A stretch of DNA of 12,521 nucleotides from Methylothermaceae bacterium (GTDB lineage Bacteria > Pseudomonadota > Gammaproteobacteria > Methylococcales > Methylothermaceae): NCBI GenBank assembly GCA_027024125.1, contig JALVSV010000327.1, forward strand, positions 1 to 12,521, in the 5' to 3' direction. Positions within the stretch are counted from its first letter, which is position 1; every line of letters begins with the position of its first letter. The notes below the pieces were generated by a model. That model saw nothing but the letters and a program-made list of their open reading frames with translations. It did not search any database and had not been told where the DNA came from. Shown one piece after another: positions 1 to 5,953 of this stretch. The translations under genes were made by a program, and so were the position numbers.

Positions 1-7
1 CGCTCAT
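1..7 (-). CDS. Start codon of a downstream gene, truncated by the window edge
   Basis: On the minus strand the DUF2760 stop codon is embedded in an ATGA overlap, so an ATG at positions 7-5 could start the next gene, of which only two codons (Met-Ser) are visible. Nothing in the sequence tells its product. From what I know of DUF2760 neighbourhoods, the next gene is often an Hsp70-family (DnaK-like) ATPase, so that is the first thing to expect. The overlap implies translational coupling. Confidence 0.4.
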
Positions 8-657
8 AACTCAACCTCGGCAGGTGCCAATATGTCGGCCCGATGCCCTTCAGACAATTGTGGCAGCTTCACTTCAGTGGCGCGCCATCCCCGATGTACC
101 AGGACGCCCTGGAACGGTGGTTCGCCGACGATGTTACCGGTCAGTCGCACTTCAGCAGGATCGAAACCCTTGGGAAGCGTGATCCGGGAACCTTCCGGTT
201 CGTCTCGTACCGGTTCGATTTCGAAATGTTGGTGCAACACCTTGCGACATCCTTCGTGGACGATTCTGGCGGCCGCCCCAATGTCGGCATCTGAATATGC
301 TGCGATATCCTCTTCGAGGAAATCGATCAGGCGGGCTTCGCTTTGCAACAGCCCCAGTAGCTGCAATGCGGCATCCGGAGTGGGCTCGCGCAGGATGATG
401 GGTTTTGGTGGCGGTGCCGCAGGAGCGGGTTTTTTTTTCTCCGCCACAGGTTCGACAACTTTGGGTTTTTCTGCCAGCACTCCTTTCTCTGCTGTCACCA
501 AGGGCTCAGAAGGGGGTGCAGTACCACGACGCAGGAGTGCTATGACCGCAAAGGTGAGTACCAGGACCAAAAGAAACAACAATACAAACACGGATATTGC
601 CAGCACCAGATGCAGCGCATCCAATGTTTGTGGCAAGCGGGACAGATCGATATTCAT
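4..657 (-). CDS. DUF2760 domain protein, membrane-anchored
   Basis: The 217-residue protein has one strong hydrophobic segment at about residues 17-42, ending in LLRR. A Lys/Pro/Ala-rich linker follows (about 62-87), then a C-terminal domain (about 93-200) that I recognise as DUF2760. Recognisable stretches are SEARLIDFLEEDI, VHEGCRKVL, the LTGN turn near 172-175 and HRGWRATEVKLP. The positive residues after the segment suggest that the C-terminal domain is cytoplasmic, tethered to the inner membrane. The start is supported by GAAGAGG four bases before the ATG. The biochemical role of the family is unknown to me; its members often sit beside Hsp70-type genes, and the stop here overlaps the start of another gene, so a chaperone accessory role is plausible but inferred. 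The lipoprotein gene lies 70 bases upstream on the same strand and could be co-transcribed. Confidence 0.85.
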   Translation of the reverse strand: MNIDLSRLPQTLDALHLVLAISVFVLLFLLVLVLTFAVIALLRRGTAPPSEPLVTAEKGVLAEKPKVVEPVAEKKKPAPAAPPPKPIILREPTPDAALQLLGLLQSEARLIDFLEEDIAAYSDADIGAAARIVHEGCRKVLHQHFEIEPVRDEPEGSRITLPKGFDPAEVRLTGNIVGEPPFQGVLVHRGWRATEVKLPQLSEGHRADILAPAEVEL

Positions 658-677
658 GATGCCTCTTCAAAGAATAA

Positions 678-696
678 TGAAATTATTATCGTTATC
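678..696 (-). promoter_or_regulatory. Possible Fur-like AT-rich operator upstream of the DUF2760 gene
   Basis: Read on the minus strand, this 19-mer begins GATAACGATAAT and matches the classical 19-base Fur consensus at 14 positions, by hand alignment. It lies about 20 bases upstream of the DUF2760 start. Just beside it is the short palindrome AATAATGAAATTATT (673-687). The surrounding spacer is AT-rich, so a chance match is quite possible, and nothing in the downstream gene points to iron. Confidence 0.2.
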
Positions 697-727
697 ATTC
701 TGTATTCTGCGTGATTTAGTGATTGTA

Positions 728-1153
728 TCATTCTGCGGCGTTAGCTGCCTTATGTTGCGCCTCCATCGAAAGAATGACTCGAAGCACATGACGGGCTGCC
801 TGGGTACGTTTTCGCTTCATATAACGGTTGGTGATCCGGCTCGGAACACCTTCTGATGCAAATGCAGTGCGAATGGGGTCGAGCCGTTTTTCACAAAGTC
901 GTAAAAGAGCCTGGGTTTCATAACGGGAATCCCCACCTTGGTAATGATACTGGTTCAGTTCCCGATCGATACAGCCAAAATAGTCCCGGCTTGCCGTGAG
1001 GGCGATCTCCTTGGTCTGTTCCGACAAGGTGCTCGGATGCCAGCTTTTTCCCTGGTGGGTAACGGGTGTGGATTTAGTAACCAAGTCATCCTCGGTAGTG
1101 GCACACCCCGTGAGAAAGAACAGAAACACAATCCAACTGATATGCACGTTCAT
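728..1153 (-). CDS. Small predicted lipoprotein of unknown function
   Basis: The 141-residue product starts with a short hydrophobic signal (residues 5-14) ending in the lipobox LTGC, with Cys17 as the likely lipidated residue. Ala at +2 argues for outer-membrane sorting under the Lol rule. The N-terminus lacks the usual Lys/Arg and has only His4, which is slightly unusual. The mature part is polar and probably helical, with two further Cys (near 60 and 88) and a basic stretch (YMKRKRTQAARH) near the C-terminus. I do not recognise a family. AGGAG lies about 12 bases before the ATG, a long spacing, but no better in-frame start is visible. It precedes the DUF2760 gene by 70 bases and may form an operon with it. 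Inverted repeats overlap its probable promoter. Confidence 0.65.
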   Translation of the reverse strand: MNVHISWIVFLFFLTGCATTEDDLVTKSTPVTHQGKSWHPSTLSEQTKEIALTASRDYFGCIDRELNQYHYQGGDSRYETQALLRLCEKRLDPIRTAFASEGVPSRITNRYMKRKRTQAARHVLRVILSMEAQHKAANAAE

Positions 1154-1184
1154 CTTAGACCGTATCTCCTGTCGAAAACCTGGT

Positions 1185-1241
1185 ATGAATGCAAGTATTC
1201 ATGGCCATGAAATGTATCATGGCCGTATATTGTACCAATAT
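1185..1241. repeat. Three consecutive perfect inverted repeats, probable operator cluster
   Basis: Three palindromes stand side by side: ATGAAT-6-ATTCAT (1185-1202), GGCCATGA-6-TCATGGCC (1203-1224) and ATATTG-3-CAATAT (1227-1241). Their centres are at 1193.5, 1213.5 and 1234, so they are spaced by about two helical turns. The arm sequences differ, so they are not simple copies of one site. They cover the region from the leader to the -35 of the candidate lipoprotein promoter. A set of regulator binding sites is the natural reading; none has been matched to a known regulator. Confidence 0.5.
1211..1238 (-). promoter_or_regulatory. Candidate sigma-70 promoter for the lipoprotein gene
   Basis: On the minus strand TTGGTA (1238-1233) and TACATT (1216-1211) are separated by 16 bases, giving a predicted start near 1204 and a leader of about 50 bases. 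The -10 hexamer is exactly the spacer of one perfect inverted repeat, and the -35 overlaps another. That placement suggests repressor sites, although both hexamers deviate from consensus. Confidence 0.35.
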
Positions 1242-1300
1242 CCAGGAATATGGCGTGGAATGAGGAGGGTCAGACCAGGGCTCCGTCATCTATTCTGGCC

Positions 1301-1400
1301 GGGGCAGGTGGTCCGCTTCGAAAGACACCGTGAATACTTCCCTGTAGGCTCCACGCCGGCCTCCCTGCCGGCGAGGCTTTCGAATCAGACCACCTGCCCC
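1301..1400. repeat. REP/MITE-like palindromic element, 100 bp
   Basis: The ends are imperfect inverted repeats of 24 bases (1301-1324 and 1377-1400) that pair at 22 positions. Inside is a perfect 7-bp GC-rich hairpin, CGCCGGC-CTCCCT-GCCGGCG (1354-1373), preceded by ACTTCCCTGTAGGCTCCACG. This inner sequence resembles a class of intergenic palindromic repeats I remember from many gammaproteobacterial genomes. Such elements are non-coding and often occur in many copies. No target-site duplication is evident at the edges. The long plus-strand reading frame across it is a by-product of its GC-rich composition. Confidence 0.6.
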
Positions 1401-1821
1401 TGCAATCAATCGTTTGCATGTTTAAATGACGTGGCCCTGAGGGTCAGGCTGTTACCCGAAAAGTCCCACGCGCTGTTCGTCTCGGCCACCCAGGCCGGGT
1501 ATGCCCCTGAGCCGACAGGCTATGGCTTTTCATGCCCTGGGAGGATGACCTGGCCGGTTTATGAGGGTTATACAGTGGAAAGGGTGTTGGACAAGGTGCG
1601 GGAAATCGTTTCTGGTAGCCTCGTACACCTATCCATGAGGAATCGTGCCTCGGCTGTCCGAGCCAAGGACGTCCTTAGAATTAAGCCCCTGCCTGCTGCT
1701 TCTGGATGTCATGTCCAGAAGATAAAGAAGCATTTCAAGTCATGAACCTGCCATGAAAGTCCAATTGTGGCAGAGGATTTGTCTCTCGGGCGCCGGAAGG
1801 CTAACCAGGAATACGTTGTTA
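1401..1821. other. Unexplained intergenic region
   Basis: No supported gene lies between the palindromic element and the hydrolase stop. A plus-strand frame stays open to 1745, and its last 66 codons (from the ATG at 1543) look moderately protein-like. That ATG touches a GGGAGG with no spacing, and I recognise no homologue. The minus strand is broken by stops. A perfect hairpin, CTTCTGGA-7-TCCAGAAG (1699-1721), has no T-run on either strand, so it is not a standard terminator. A weaker pair, CTGCCA/TGGCAG, lies at 1748-1773. The stretch could be remnant coding sequence or a structured transcript; I cannot decide. Confidence 0.4.
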
Positions 1822-3168
1822 TCAGAACTGCTCAAGAATTTGACGAAATCTCTGTTTCTCCACTTCGGTTTTCAAGAGCCATTCGGCATTTTGAAAATCA
1901 AAGCCAGTTGATTTACCAATCAGCAAGGCGAAAGCGGCCAATGCCTCCACAGGCTCGAAGGCACAGTGGCCCGGGCGATCAATGGGGATCAAGGAGTAGT
2001 TCGTTGCCAGGCCTGGTTGCAGGGTTTTGAAGAAGTAAAATATTTCGTGCCAGAAAGGAACGCGGTGATCCCCAATGGTGTGCAAGGAAACGAGTTGACT
2101 TGTGAGATTGCCAGAGGTCTCGTAACGGTGTTTTAGTTCAACCAAGGCATCCCGGTCAGCACTGAAGCGCAAGACCCCATGATTGAGTTTGAAAGGTTCG
2201 GTGGCCCCCCAGTAGAACTTGAACCTGTTGTCGAAAGGATTGCCACCCAGGGTCTCAATGACGTCATTGACCCCTGGGACGATGTGGTTGACCAGGTCTG
2301 CAACAAGTTTCTTCTTGTACGTGTCATCGCCGTAAGCGCCTGGAACCCGTGCGACTTTGAGCAGTTCCCCCAATTTATCTGCAGGGGCAGAGAAAATGAT
2401 CGTTTGGATCTCATCTTTGATGCCCTCCTGATGCTCCTTGCCTTCCCACTGGTCCAATAACGAGTCCGGCACGTGTGGATTCCCCATATCTTTTTCGAGC
2501 AGGGTGATACCTGCCTGATTCAATTCAGGTCTGAAGTAATATTCGAACAACACCAGGAAATTCAGGAAGTAGGACAACTGCTTGCGAAAATGACCGATGG
2601 GGCCACAGGCAGCGAGTGCGCCCTGAAAACGGGGATCCCCCTGCTCGAATTCAACGAGCAAGGTGGCGATAGCCGCCCCCTGGGATACACCGACAAGAAA
2701 AGCATGATCGGGTTGTCCCACCTGTTCTTCAAAAACATCATAGAGTTCACTCGCTTCCTCGACACCTTCTATGACTGATAACCCGCTTTTGCTTCGTGCC
2801 GAGACGGCAAAGGCATAACCCAGACCGTTTATCATTTCTGGGATGCTGACTGTTCCAAACTCCATCTGTCCTTTGATTTCCTCGATTTTTCCCCCTTCGC
2901 GAAGGGCATTGACTGTTCCATGAGAGAGTACCACCAGGTCGCCGTTCCAGCCCTTTGCGGGCACGCAGAAGACCCACTCTGCTTCATTGGAAAACTCCCC
3001 ACTGTAAGCATCGACAGTGACAGGCCCCATCATCCCGGGAACCTGTATTATCTTTGGGCAGATGTCAGCAGGTTCGAATGCCAAGGCGGCCAGTGACCAC
3101 CAGAGCAGTAGCATCCCAATAAAACCGGCACGGGAGTAAATCGAAGATAGGTAGCCTGGTTTTGTCAT
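1822..3168 (-). CDS. Secreted alpha/beta-hydrolase (esterase/lipase-like)
   Basis: I place the start at the ATG at 3168 because GGGAGG lies five bases before it; an in-frame ATG at 3192 has no ribosome binding site. The resulting 448-residue protein has a Sec signal peptide: a basic N-region, a hydrophobic core at 15-29 and likely cleavage after ALA at 28-30. The mature protein shows the alpha/beta-hydrolase pattern: an oxyanion-type HG at 83-84 (VVLSHGTV), the nucleophile elbow GVSQG with Ser162, a probable acid Asp367 (HTIGDHRVPF) and the catalytic His401 (RPGHCAF). A long insertion (about 195-350) between elbow and acid probably forms a lid or cap. It should act in the periplasm or outside the cell on an ester or related bond, but the substrate cannot be read from the sequence. 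The family overlaps with tannase/feruloyl-esterase-like and lipase-like enzymes. It is transcribed alone, divergent from the phosphoribosyltransferase gene. Confidence 0.8.
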   Translation of the reverse strand: MTKPGYLSSIYSRAGFIGMLLLWWSLAALAFEPADICPKIIQVPGMMGPVTVDAYSGEFSNEAEWVFCVPAKGWNGDLVVLSHGTVNALREGGKIEEIKGQMEFGTVSIPEMINGLGYAFAVSARSKSGLSVIEGVEEASELYDVFEEQVGQPDHAFLVGVSQGAAIATLLVEFEQGDPRFQGALAACGPIGHFRKQLSYFLNFLVLFEYYFRPELNQAGITLLEKDMGNPHVPDSLLDQWEGKEHQEGIKDEIQTIIFSAPADKLGELLKVARVPGAYGDDTYKKKLVADLVNHIVPGVNDVIETLGGNPFDNRFKFYWGATEPFKLNHGVLRFSADRDALVELKHRYETSGNLTSQLVSLHTIGDHRVPFWHEIFYFFKTLQPGLATNYSLIPIDRPGHCAFEPVEALAAFALLIGKSTGFDFQNAEWLLKTEVEKQRFRQILEQF

Positions 3169-3213
3169 GATGCCCTCCCAGCGATTTGCCATTCTTCAGA
3201 GAAAACAAGCTGA

Positions 3214-3219
3214 ATTATA
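3214..3219 (-). promoter_or_regulatory. Candidate -10 box for the hydrolase gene
   Basis: A perfect TATAAT stands on the minus strand, giving a predicted transcript start near 3207 and a leader of about 39 bases with a good Shine-Dalgarno. The sequence at the right distance upstream is T-rich but not a clear -35. Confidence 0.4.
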
Positions 3220-3245
3220 TTGCTGCCAGGATTTCAAAATAAAGG

Positions 3246-3261
3246 AATCAGGCATCTGATT
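3246..3261. repeat. Palindrome AATCAG-GCAT-CTGATT in the divergent intergenic region
   Basis: Perfect 6-bp arms flank a 4-base centre, with an A-rich tract on the left and a T-rich tract on the right that partly extend the symmetry. It looks like a small bidirectional terminator, but it lies between two divergent genes, just upstream of the hydrolase -10 box. An operator shared by the two promoters is therefore more likely. No regulator can be named. Confidence 0.35.
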
Positions 3262-3378
3262 TTATTTATCTCAAAGATTCGATGACCTGTTCGGGTATCA
3301 ATCATGACACAGGGAACTCTCAGAAAGAAAATCTACCCAAATGGGTTCAGCATTCACAAATCCTATGGCAGGATTGTT

Positions 3379-4080
3379 ATGACAAACATCAATATCCCGG
3401 CCAATGTCCATGATCTTCCTGAACTTCGAAATACGGAACACGTGTATGCGGGTCGTGAGGAAGCCGGCGTGGTATTGGCGGATATGCTGGCTGATCTGGC
3501 AAAAGAATCACCCATCGTGCTCGCCATCCCCGCTGGCGGGGTACCTGTGGCTGCTGTGGTGGCGCAGCGCCTGAAAGCACCGCTTTCTTTATTGATCACC
3601 AGCAAAGCCACTCCCTCATGGAACACTGAGGTAGGCTTCGCGGCAGTGGCCTTCGATGGTTCCGAAATGATCAATCAGGAGTCTGTGAAGCGGTTAGGAC
3701 TGACCCCTGAAGAAGTCAGGGAAGGGCTGCGCCAGGCTCATGAGAAAGTCAGCAATCGCTGGCTGCGGTTTCTGGGTGAGCGGGGATTGCCAGAGGTTCG
3801 AGGCAGAACGGTCATCCTGGTGGATGACGGTCTGGCTTCCGGTTTTACCATGATGGTCGCCATCAAAGCGCTGGAATCGAAAGGGGCAGATACCATCATC
3901 GTTGCGGTACCCACGGCTCACTTGCAATCCGTACTCAAAATCGCTCCCCTGGTAGAGCAACTGTATTGTCCGAATATTCGAGGTGGGTGGATCTATGCAG
4001 TAGCCGATGCCTACCAACACTGGCATGACGTGAGCGAGGATGAGGTTGAAGAGATTCTGGGTTCGAGATGCAGCAGCTGA
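3379..4080 (+). CDS. Phosphoribosyltransferase-family protein
   Basis: The start at 3379 has AGGA five bases upstream and gives 233 residues, a usual family length. An in-frame ATG at 3304 would add 25 unconserved-looking residues without a good ribosome binding site. The PRPP-binding signature is clear: VILVDDGLASGFTM at 145-158, with the two acidic residues at 149-150. IPAGGVPVAAVVAQRL (50-65) corresponds to the PPi loop, and EVGFAAVAFDG (84-94) is a further conserved block. Relatives, as I recall them, carry PRGG in the PPi loop, whereas this protein has PAGG, which may alter catalysis. The family's substrates are largely unknown, and some members may be regulators or hydrolase partners. 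The protein is predicted cytoplasmic. It lies 107 bases before the flavin-reductase-like gene on the same strand, so co-transcription is possible but not compelled. Confidence 0.8.
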   Translation: MTNINIPANVHDLPELRNTEHVYAGREEAGVVLADMLADLAKESPIVLAIPAGGVPVAAVVAQRLKAPLSLLITSKATPSWNTEVGFAAVAFDGSEMINQESVKRLGLTPEEVREGLRQAHEKVSNRWLRFLGERGLPEVRGRTVILVDDGLASGFTMMVAIKALESKGADTIIVAVPTAHLQSVLKIAPLVEQLYCPNIRGGWIYAVADAYQHWHDVSEDEVEEILGSRCSS

Positions 4081-4152
4081 TCTGATCTAGACAAGAAATA
4101 CAATGGGACCCACGGATCGTCCGGGACAGGGACACACGTTGGAAATCCAGTT

Positions 4153-4180
4153 AGAATGAAATCCTACATTCTTAACGGGA
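4153..4180 (+). promoter_or_regulatory. Short hairpin and ribosome binding site before the split-barrel gene
   Basis: AGAATG (4153-4158) and CATTCT (4167-4172) form a perfect 6-bp inverted repeat with an 8-base loop. It ends four bases before GGGA (4177-4180), the likely ribosome binding site, which is seven bases before the ATG at 4188. An ATG at 4183 is closer but out of frame. The hairpin is weak and has no T-run, so it is not a terminator; a role in translation or as an operator is only possible. Confidence 0.3.
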
Positions 4181-4187
4181 ATATGTC

Positions 4188-4778
4188 ATGTCCACCATCC
4201 CCCTGGACCCCGAGGTTTCCATCTGGGAAAGATTTTTCACTGTCTATCCGCTTGTCCTGGTCGGGAGTCAAGAGCCCGATGGTAGTTTTGATCTGGCGCC
4301 CAAACATTTGGCCATTCCAGCCAGCTGGCAGAATCACTTCGTCTTCGTCTGCGCACCTCACCATGGTACCTATCGCAACATTCGTCGCAAGCCGGAATTT
4401 ACCGTGAGTTATCCCCGCCCTGATCAAATCGTCGAGATCAGTCTGGCTGCCGATCCGCGTGCTGAGGATGCCACGAAGCCGGCACTCAAGGCGCTGCCTA
4501 CCTTTCCGGCGCAAATGATAGAGGGTGTGTTGGTTGAGGGCGGCTATCTGTTTCTGGAATGTCGCCTGCTTCGAATTGTCGATGGTTTGGGAGACAACAG
4601 TCTCATCATTGGTGATATCGTTGCTGCACGGATAGATGAGGAATATCTGCGCGCTTCTGACCTCGATGATCAGGAATTGATCCACCAGGCCCCTCTTTTA
4701 GCGTATTTGCATCCAGGACGTTATGCTTTGATCGATCAGAGCTATGGATTTCCTTTTCCCAAGGGATTCAAGCGCTGA
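4188..4778 (+). CDS. Flavin-reductase-like FMN-binding split-barrel protein
   Basis: The 196-residue cytoplasmic protein has the pattern of the flavin reductase-like (FMN-binding split barrel) family: PLVLVGSQEPDG at 21-32, a DLAPKHLAIPASW block at 35-47, HFVFVCAPHHGTYRNI at 50-65 and PEFTVSYPRPDQIVE at 69-83. Family members bind FMN and may reduce free flavin with NAD(P)H or act as oxidoreductase components. No partner oxygenase is present here, so flavin supply to a known monooxygenase is not supported. It is the first gene of a tight unit; its TGA overlaps the next ATG as TGATG, which suggests coupled translation. The family assignment is good, while the reaction is not known. Confidence 0.75.
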   Translation: MSTIPLDPEVSIWERFFTVYPLVLVGSQEPDGSFDLAPKHLAIPASWQNHFVFVCAPHHGTYRNIRRKPEFTVSYPRPDQIVEISLAADPRAEDATKPALKALPTFPAQMIEGVLVEGGYLFLECRLLRIVDGLGDNSLIIGDIVAARIDEEYLRASDLDDQELIHQAPLLAYLHPGRYALIDQSYGFPFPKGFKR

Positions 4779-5953
4779 TGGAAGAAAATATCGCTCGAAA
4801 GCTTTTGCATTGGCTGGAGTCCAGGCGTGAGGAGATGGTCGATTGTATCGGACGACTCGCTCGTATCGAAACCCCCTCCACGGTGCCGGAAACTCATCAC
4901 CCCATTTTGACTCTGTTGGCCGAGTCCTTTGTCGGAGTAGGTTTCCGCGCCCGCCTGATTCCCGGTCGAGACAGTGGAGGGCATTTGCTTGCCTACCCAG
5001 CCGACCGTCAGCGCCAATGTCCCATTCAATTGTTGCTGGGCCATTGTGATACGGTATGGCCTCTAGGGACTTTGGATACCATGCCATTACAGCGCAAAGA
5101 CGGCAAATTGTATGGCCCCGGGGTATACGATATGAAGGCCGGTTTGGTGCAGATGCTTTTTGCGCTGCGTGCCTTGAAGGCATTTGATTTGTCTCCCCCG
5201 GTCACTCCGGTGGTGTTTATCAATTCAGATGAAGAGATTGGCAGTCCGGAGTCCAGGTGCTACATTACGCGTCTGGCAAGGTTGTCGAACAGGGTTCTGG
5301 TATTGGAACCTTCACTGGGACCCACAGGACGTCTCAAGACGGCAAGAAAGGGAGTCGGGCGTTTTACCATCACAATCCATGGAAAGGCTGCCCACGCAGG
5401 CCTCAATCCGGAAGAAGGGGTGAGTGCAATTCTTGAGCTTTCCCACTTGATCCAGGCCCTTTATGCCCTAAACGATCCTGAACGTGGTATTTCCATCAAC
5501 GTGGGTACCATCGACGGTGGGCTGCGGGCAAACGTGGTGGCTCCTACCAGCACGGCTGTGATTGATGTACGGGTTTTGACCCAACGGGATGCCGAAGCCA
5601 TTGAAAAAGCGATCTACGCATTGAAACCTGCCAGCCCCGGTATCCATTTGGAAATCCAGGGGCGGATTGGTCGTCCACCCATGGAACGAACCCACGCAAA
5701 CAGGATTCTTTGGGATTTGGCCAGGGAGGGTGCCCGGGAATTGGGGTTTGAGTTGGAGGAAGGGACTGCCGGGGGAGGCTCCGATGGTAATACCACCAGC
5801 CTCTATACAGCCACCCTAGATGGGCTCGGAGCGGTTGGCGATGGTGCCCATGCCGCTCACGAGCATATCGAACTGGCTCCGCTGCCGCAACGCACGGCAT
5901 TGTTGGCTCGACTGATGACCTTTCCACCTTTGCCCCCAAGGTACCTGCCATGA
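4778..5953 (+). CDS. M20-family metallopeptidase, carboxypeptidase G2-like
   Basis: The 391-residue enzyme carries the complete set of di-zinc residues expected in M20. They are His89 and Asp91 in GHCDTVWP, the bridging Asp118 in YDMKAG, the catalytic Glu152 and ligand Glu153 in DEEIGS, Glu177 in LEPS and His358 in DGAHAAHEH. The dimerisation domain sits in the middle (about 190-300, with HGKAAHAG at 201-208). The layout is closest to glutamate carboxypeptidase (CPG2), which removes C-terminal glutamate from N-acyl or folate-type substrates. ArgE/DapE and aminoacylases share the fold, so the substrate is open. There is no signal peptide, so it should work in the cytoplasm, unlike periplasmic CPG2. 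The gene overlaps both neighbours, TGATG in front and ATGA behind, which ties it to the split-barrel and DUF1611 proteins. Confidence 0.85.
   Translation: MEENIARKLLHWLESRREEMVDCIGRLARIETPSTVPETHHPILTLLAESFVGVGFRARLIPGRDSGGHLLAYPADRQRQCPIQLLLGHCDTVWPLGTLDTMPLQRKDGKLYGPGVYDMKAGLVQMLFALRALKAFDLSPPVTPVVFINSDEEIGSPESRCYITRLARLSNRVLVLEPSLGPTGRLKTARKGVGRFTITIHGKAAHAGLNPEEGVSAILELSHLIQALYALNDPERGISINVGTIDGGLRANVVAPTSTAVIDVRVLTQRDAEAIEKAIYALKPASPGIHLEIQGRIGRPPMERTHANRILWDLAREGARELGFELEEGTAGGGSDGNTTSLYTATLDGLGAVGDGAHAAHEHIELAPLPQRTALLARLMTFPPLPPRYLP

Noticed and set aside
32..856. Long plus-strand reading frame over the DUF2760 and lipoprotein genes
   Set aside because: It is antisense to two better-supported genes, is rich in Ser/Arg/Thr low-complexity sequence, and has no ribosome binding site or family match.
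1268..1279. A 12-mer at 1268-1279 resembling 11403-11414 with one mismatch
   Set aside because: It is too short and has too little context to be called a dispersed repeat, although both sites are near unexplained intergenic sequence.
1699..1721. Perfect 8-bp hairpin as terminator of the hydrolase gene
   Set aside because: There is no T-run on either strand and it lies about 100 bases past the stop codon.
996..1745. Plus-strand open frame of 249 codons
   Set aside because: Its first part is antisense to the lipoprotein gene and its middle is the palindromic element. Only the last 66 codons are at all protein-like, so I describe it as unexplained sequence and not a gene.
3169..3192. Upstream ATG of the hydrolase as the true start
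   Set aside because: The ATG at 3168 has GGGAGG at good spacing and gives a normal signal peptide; the upstream ATG has none.
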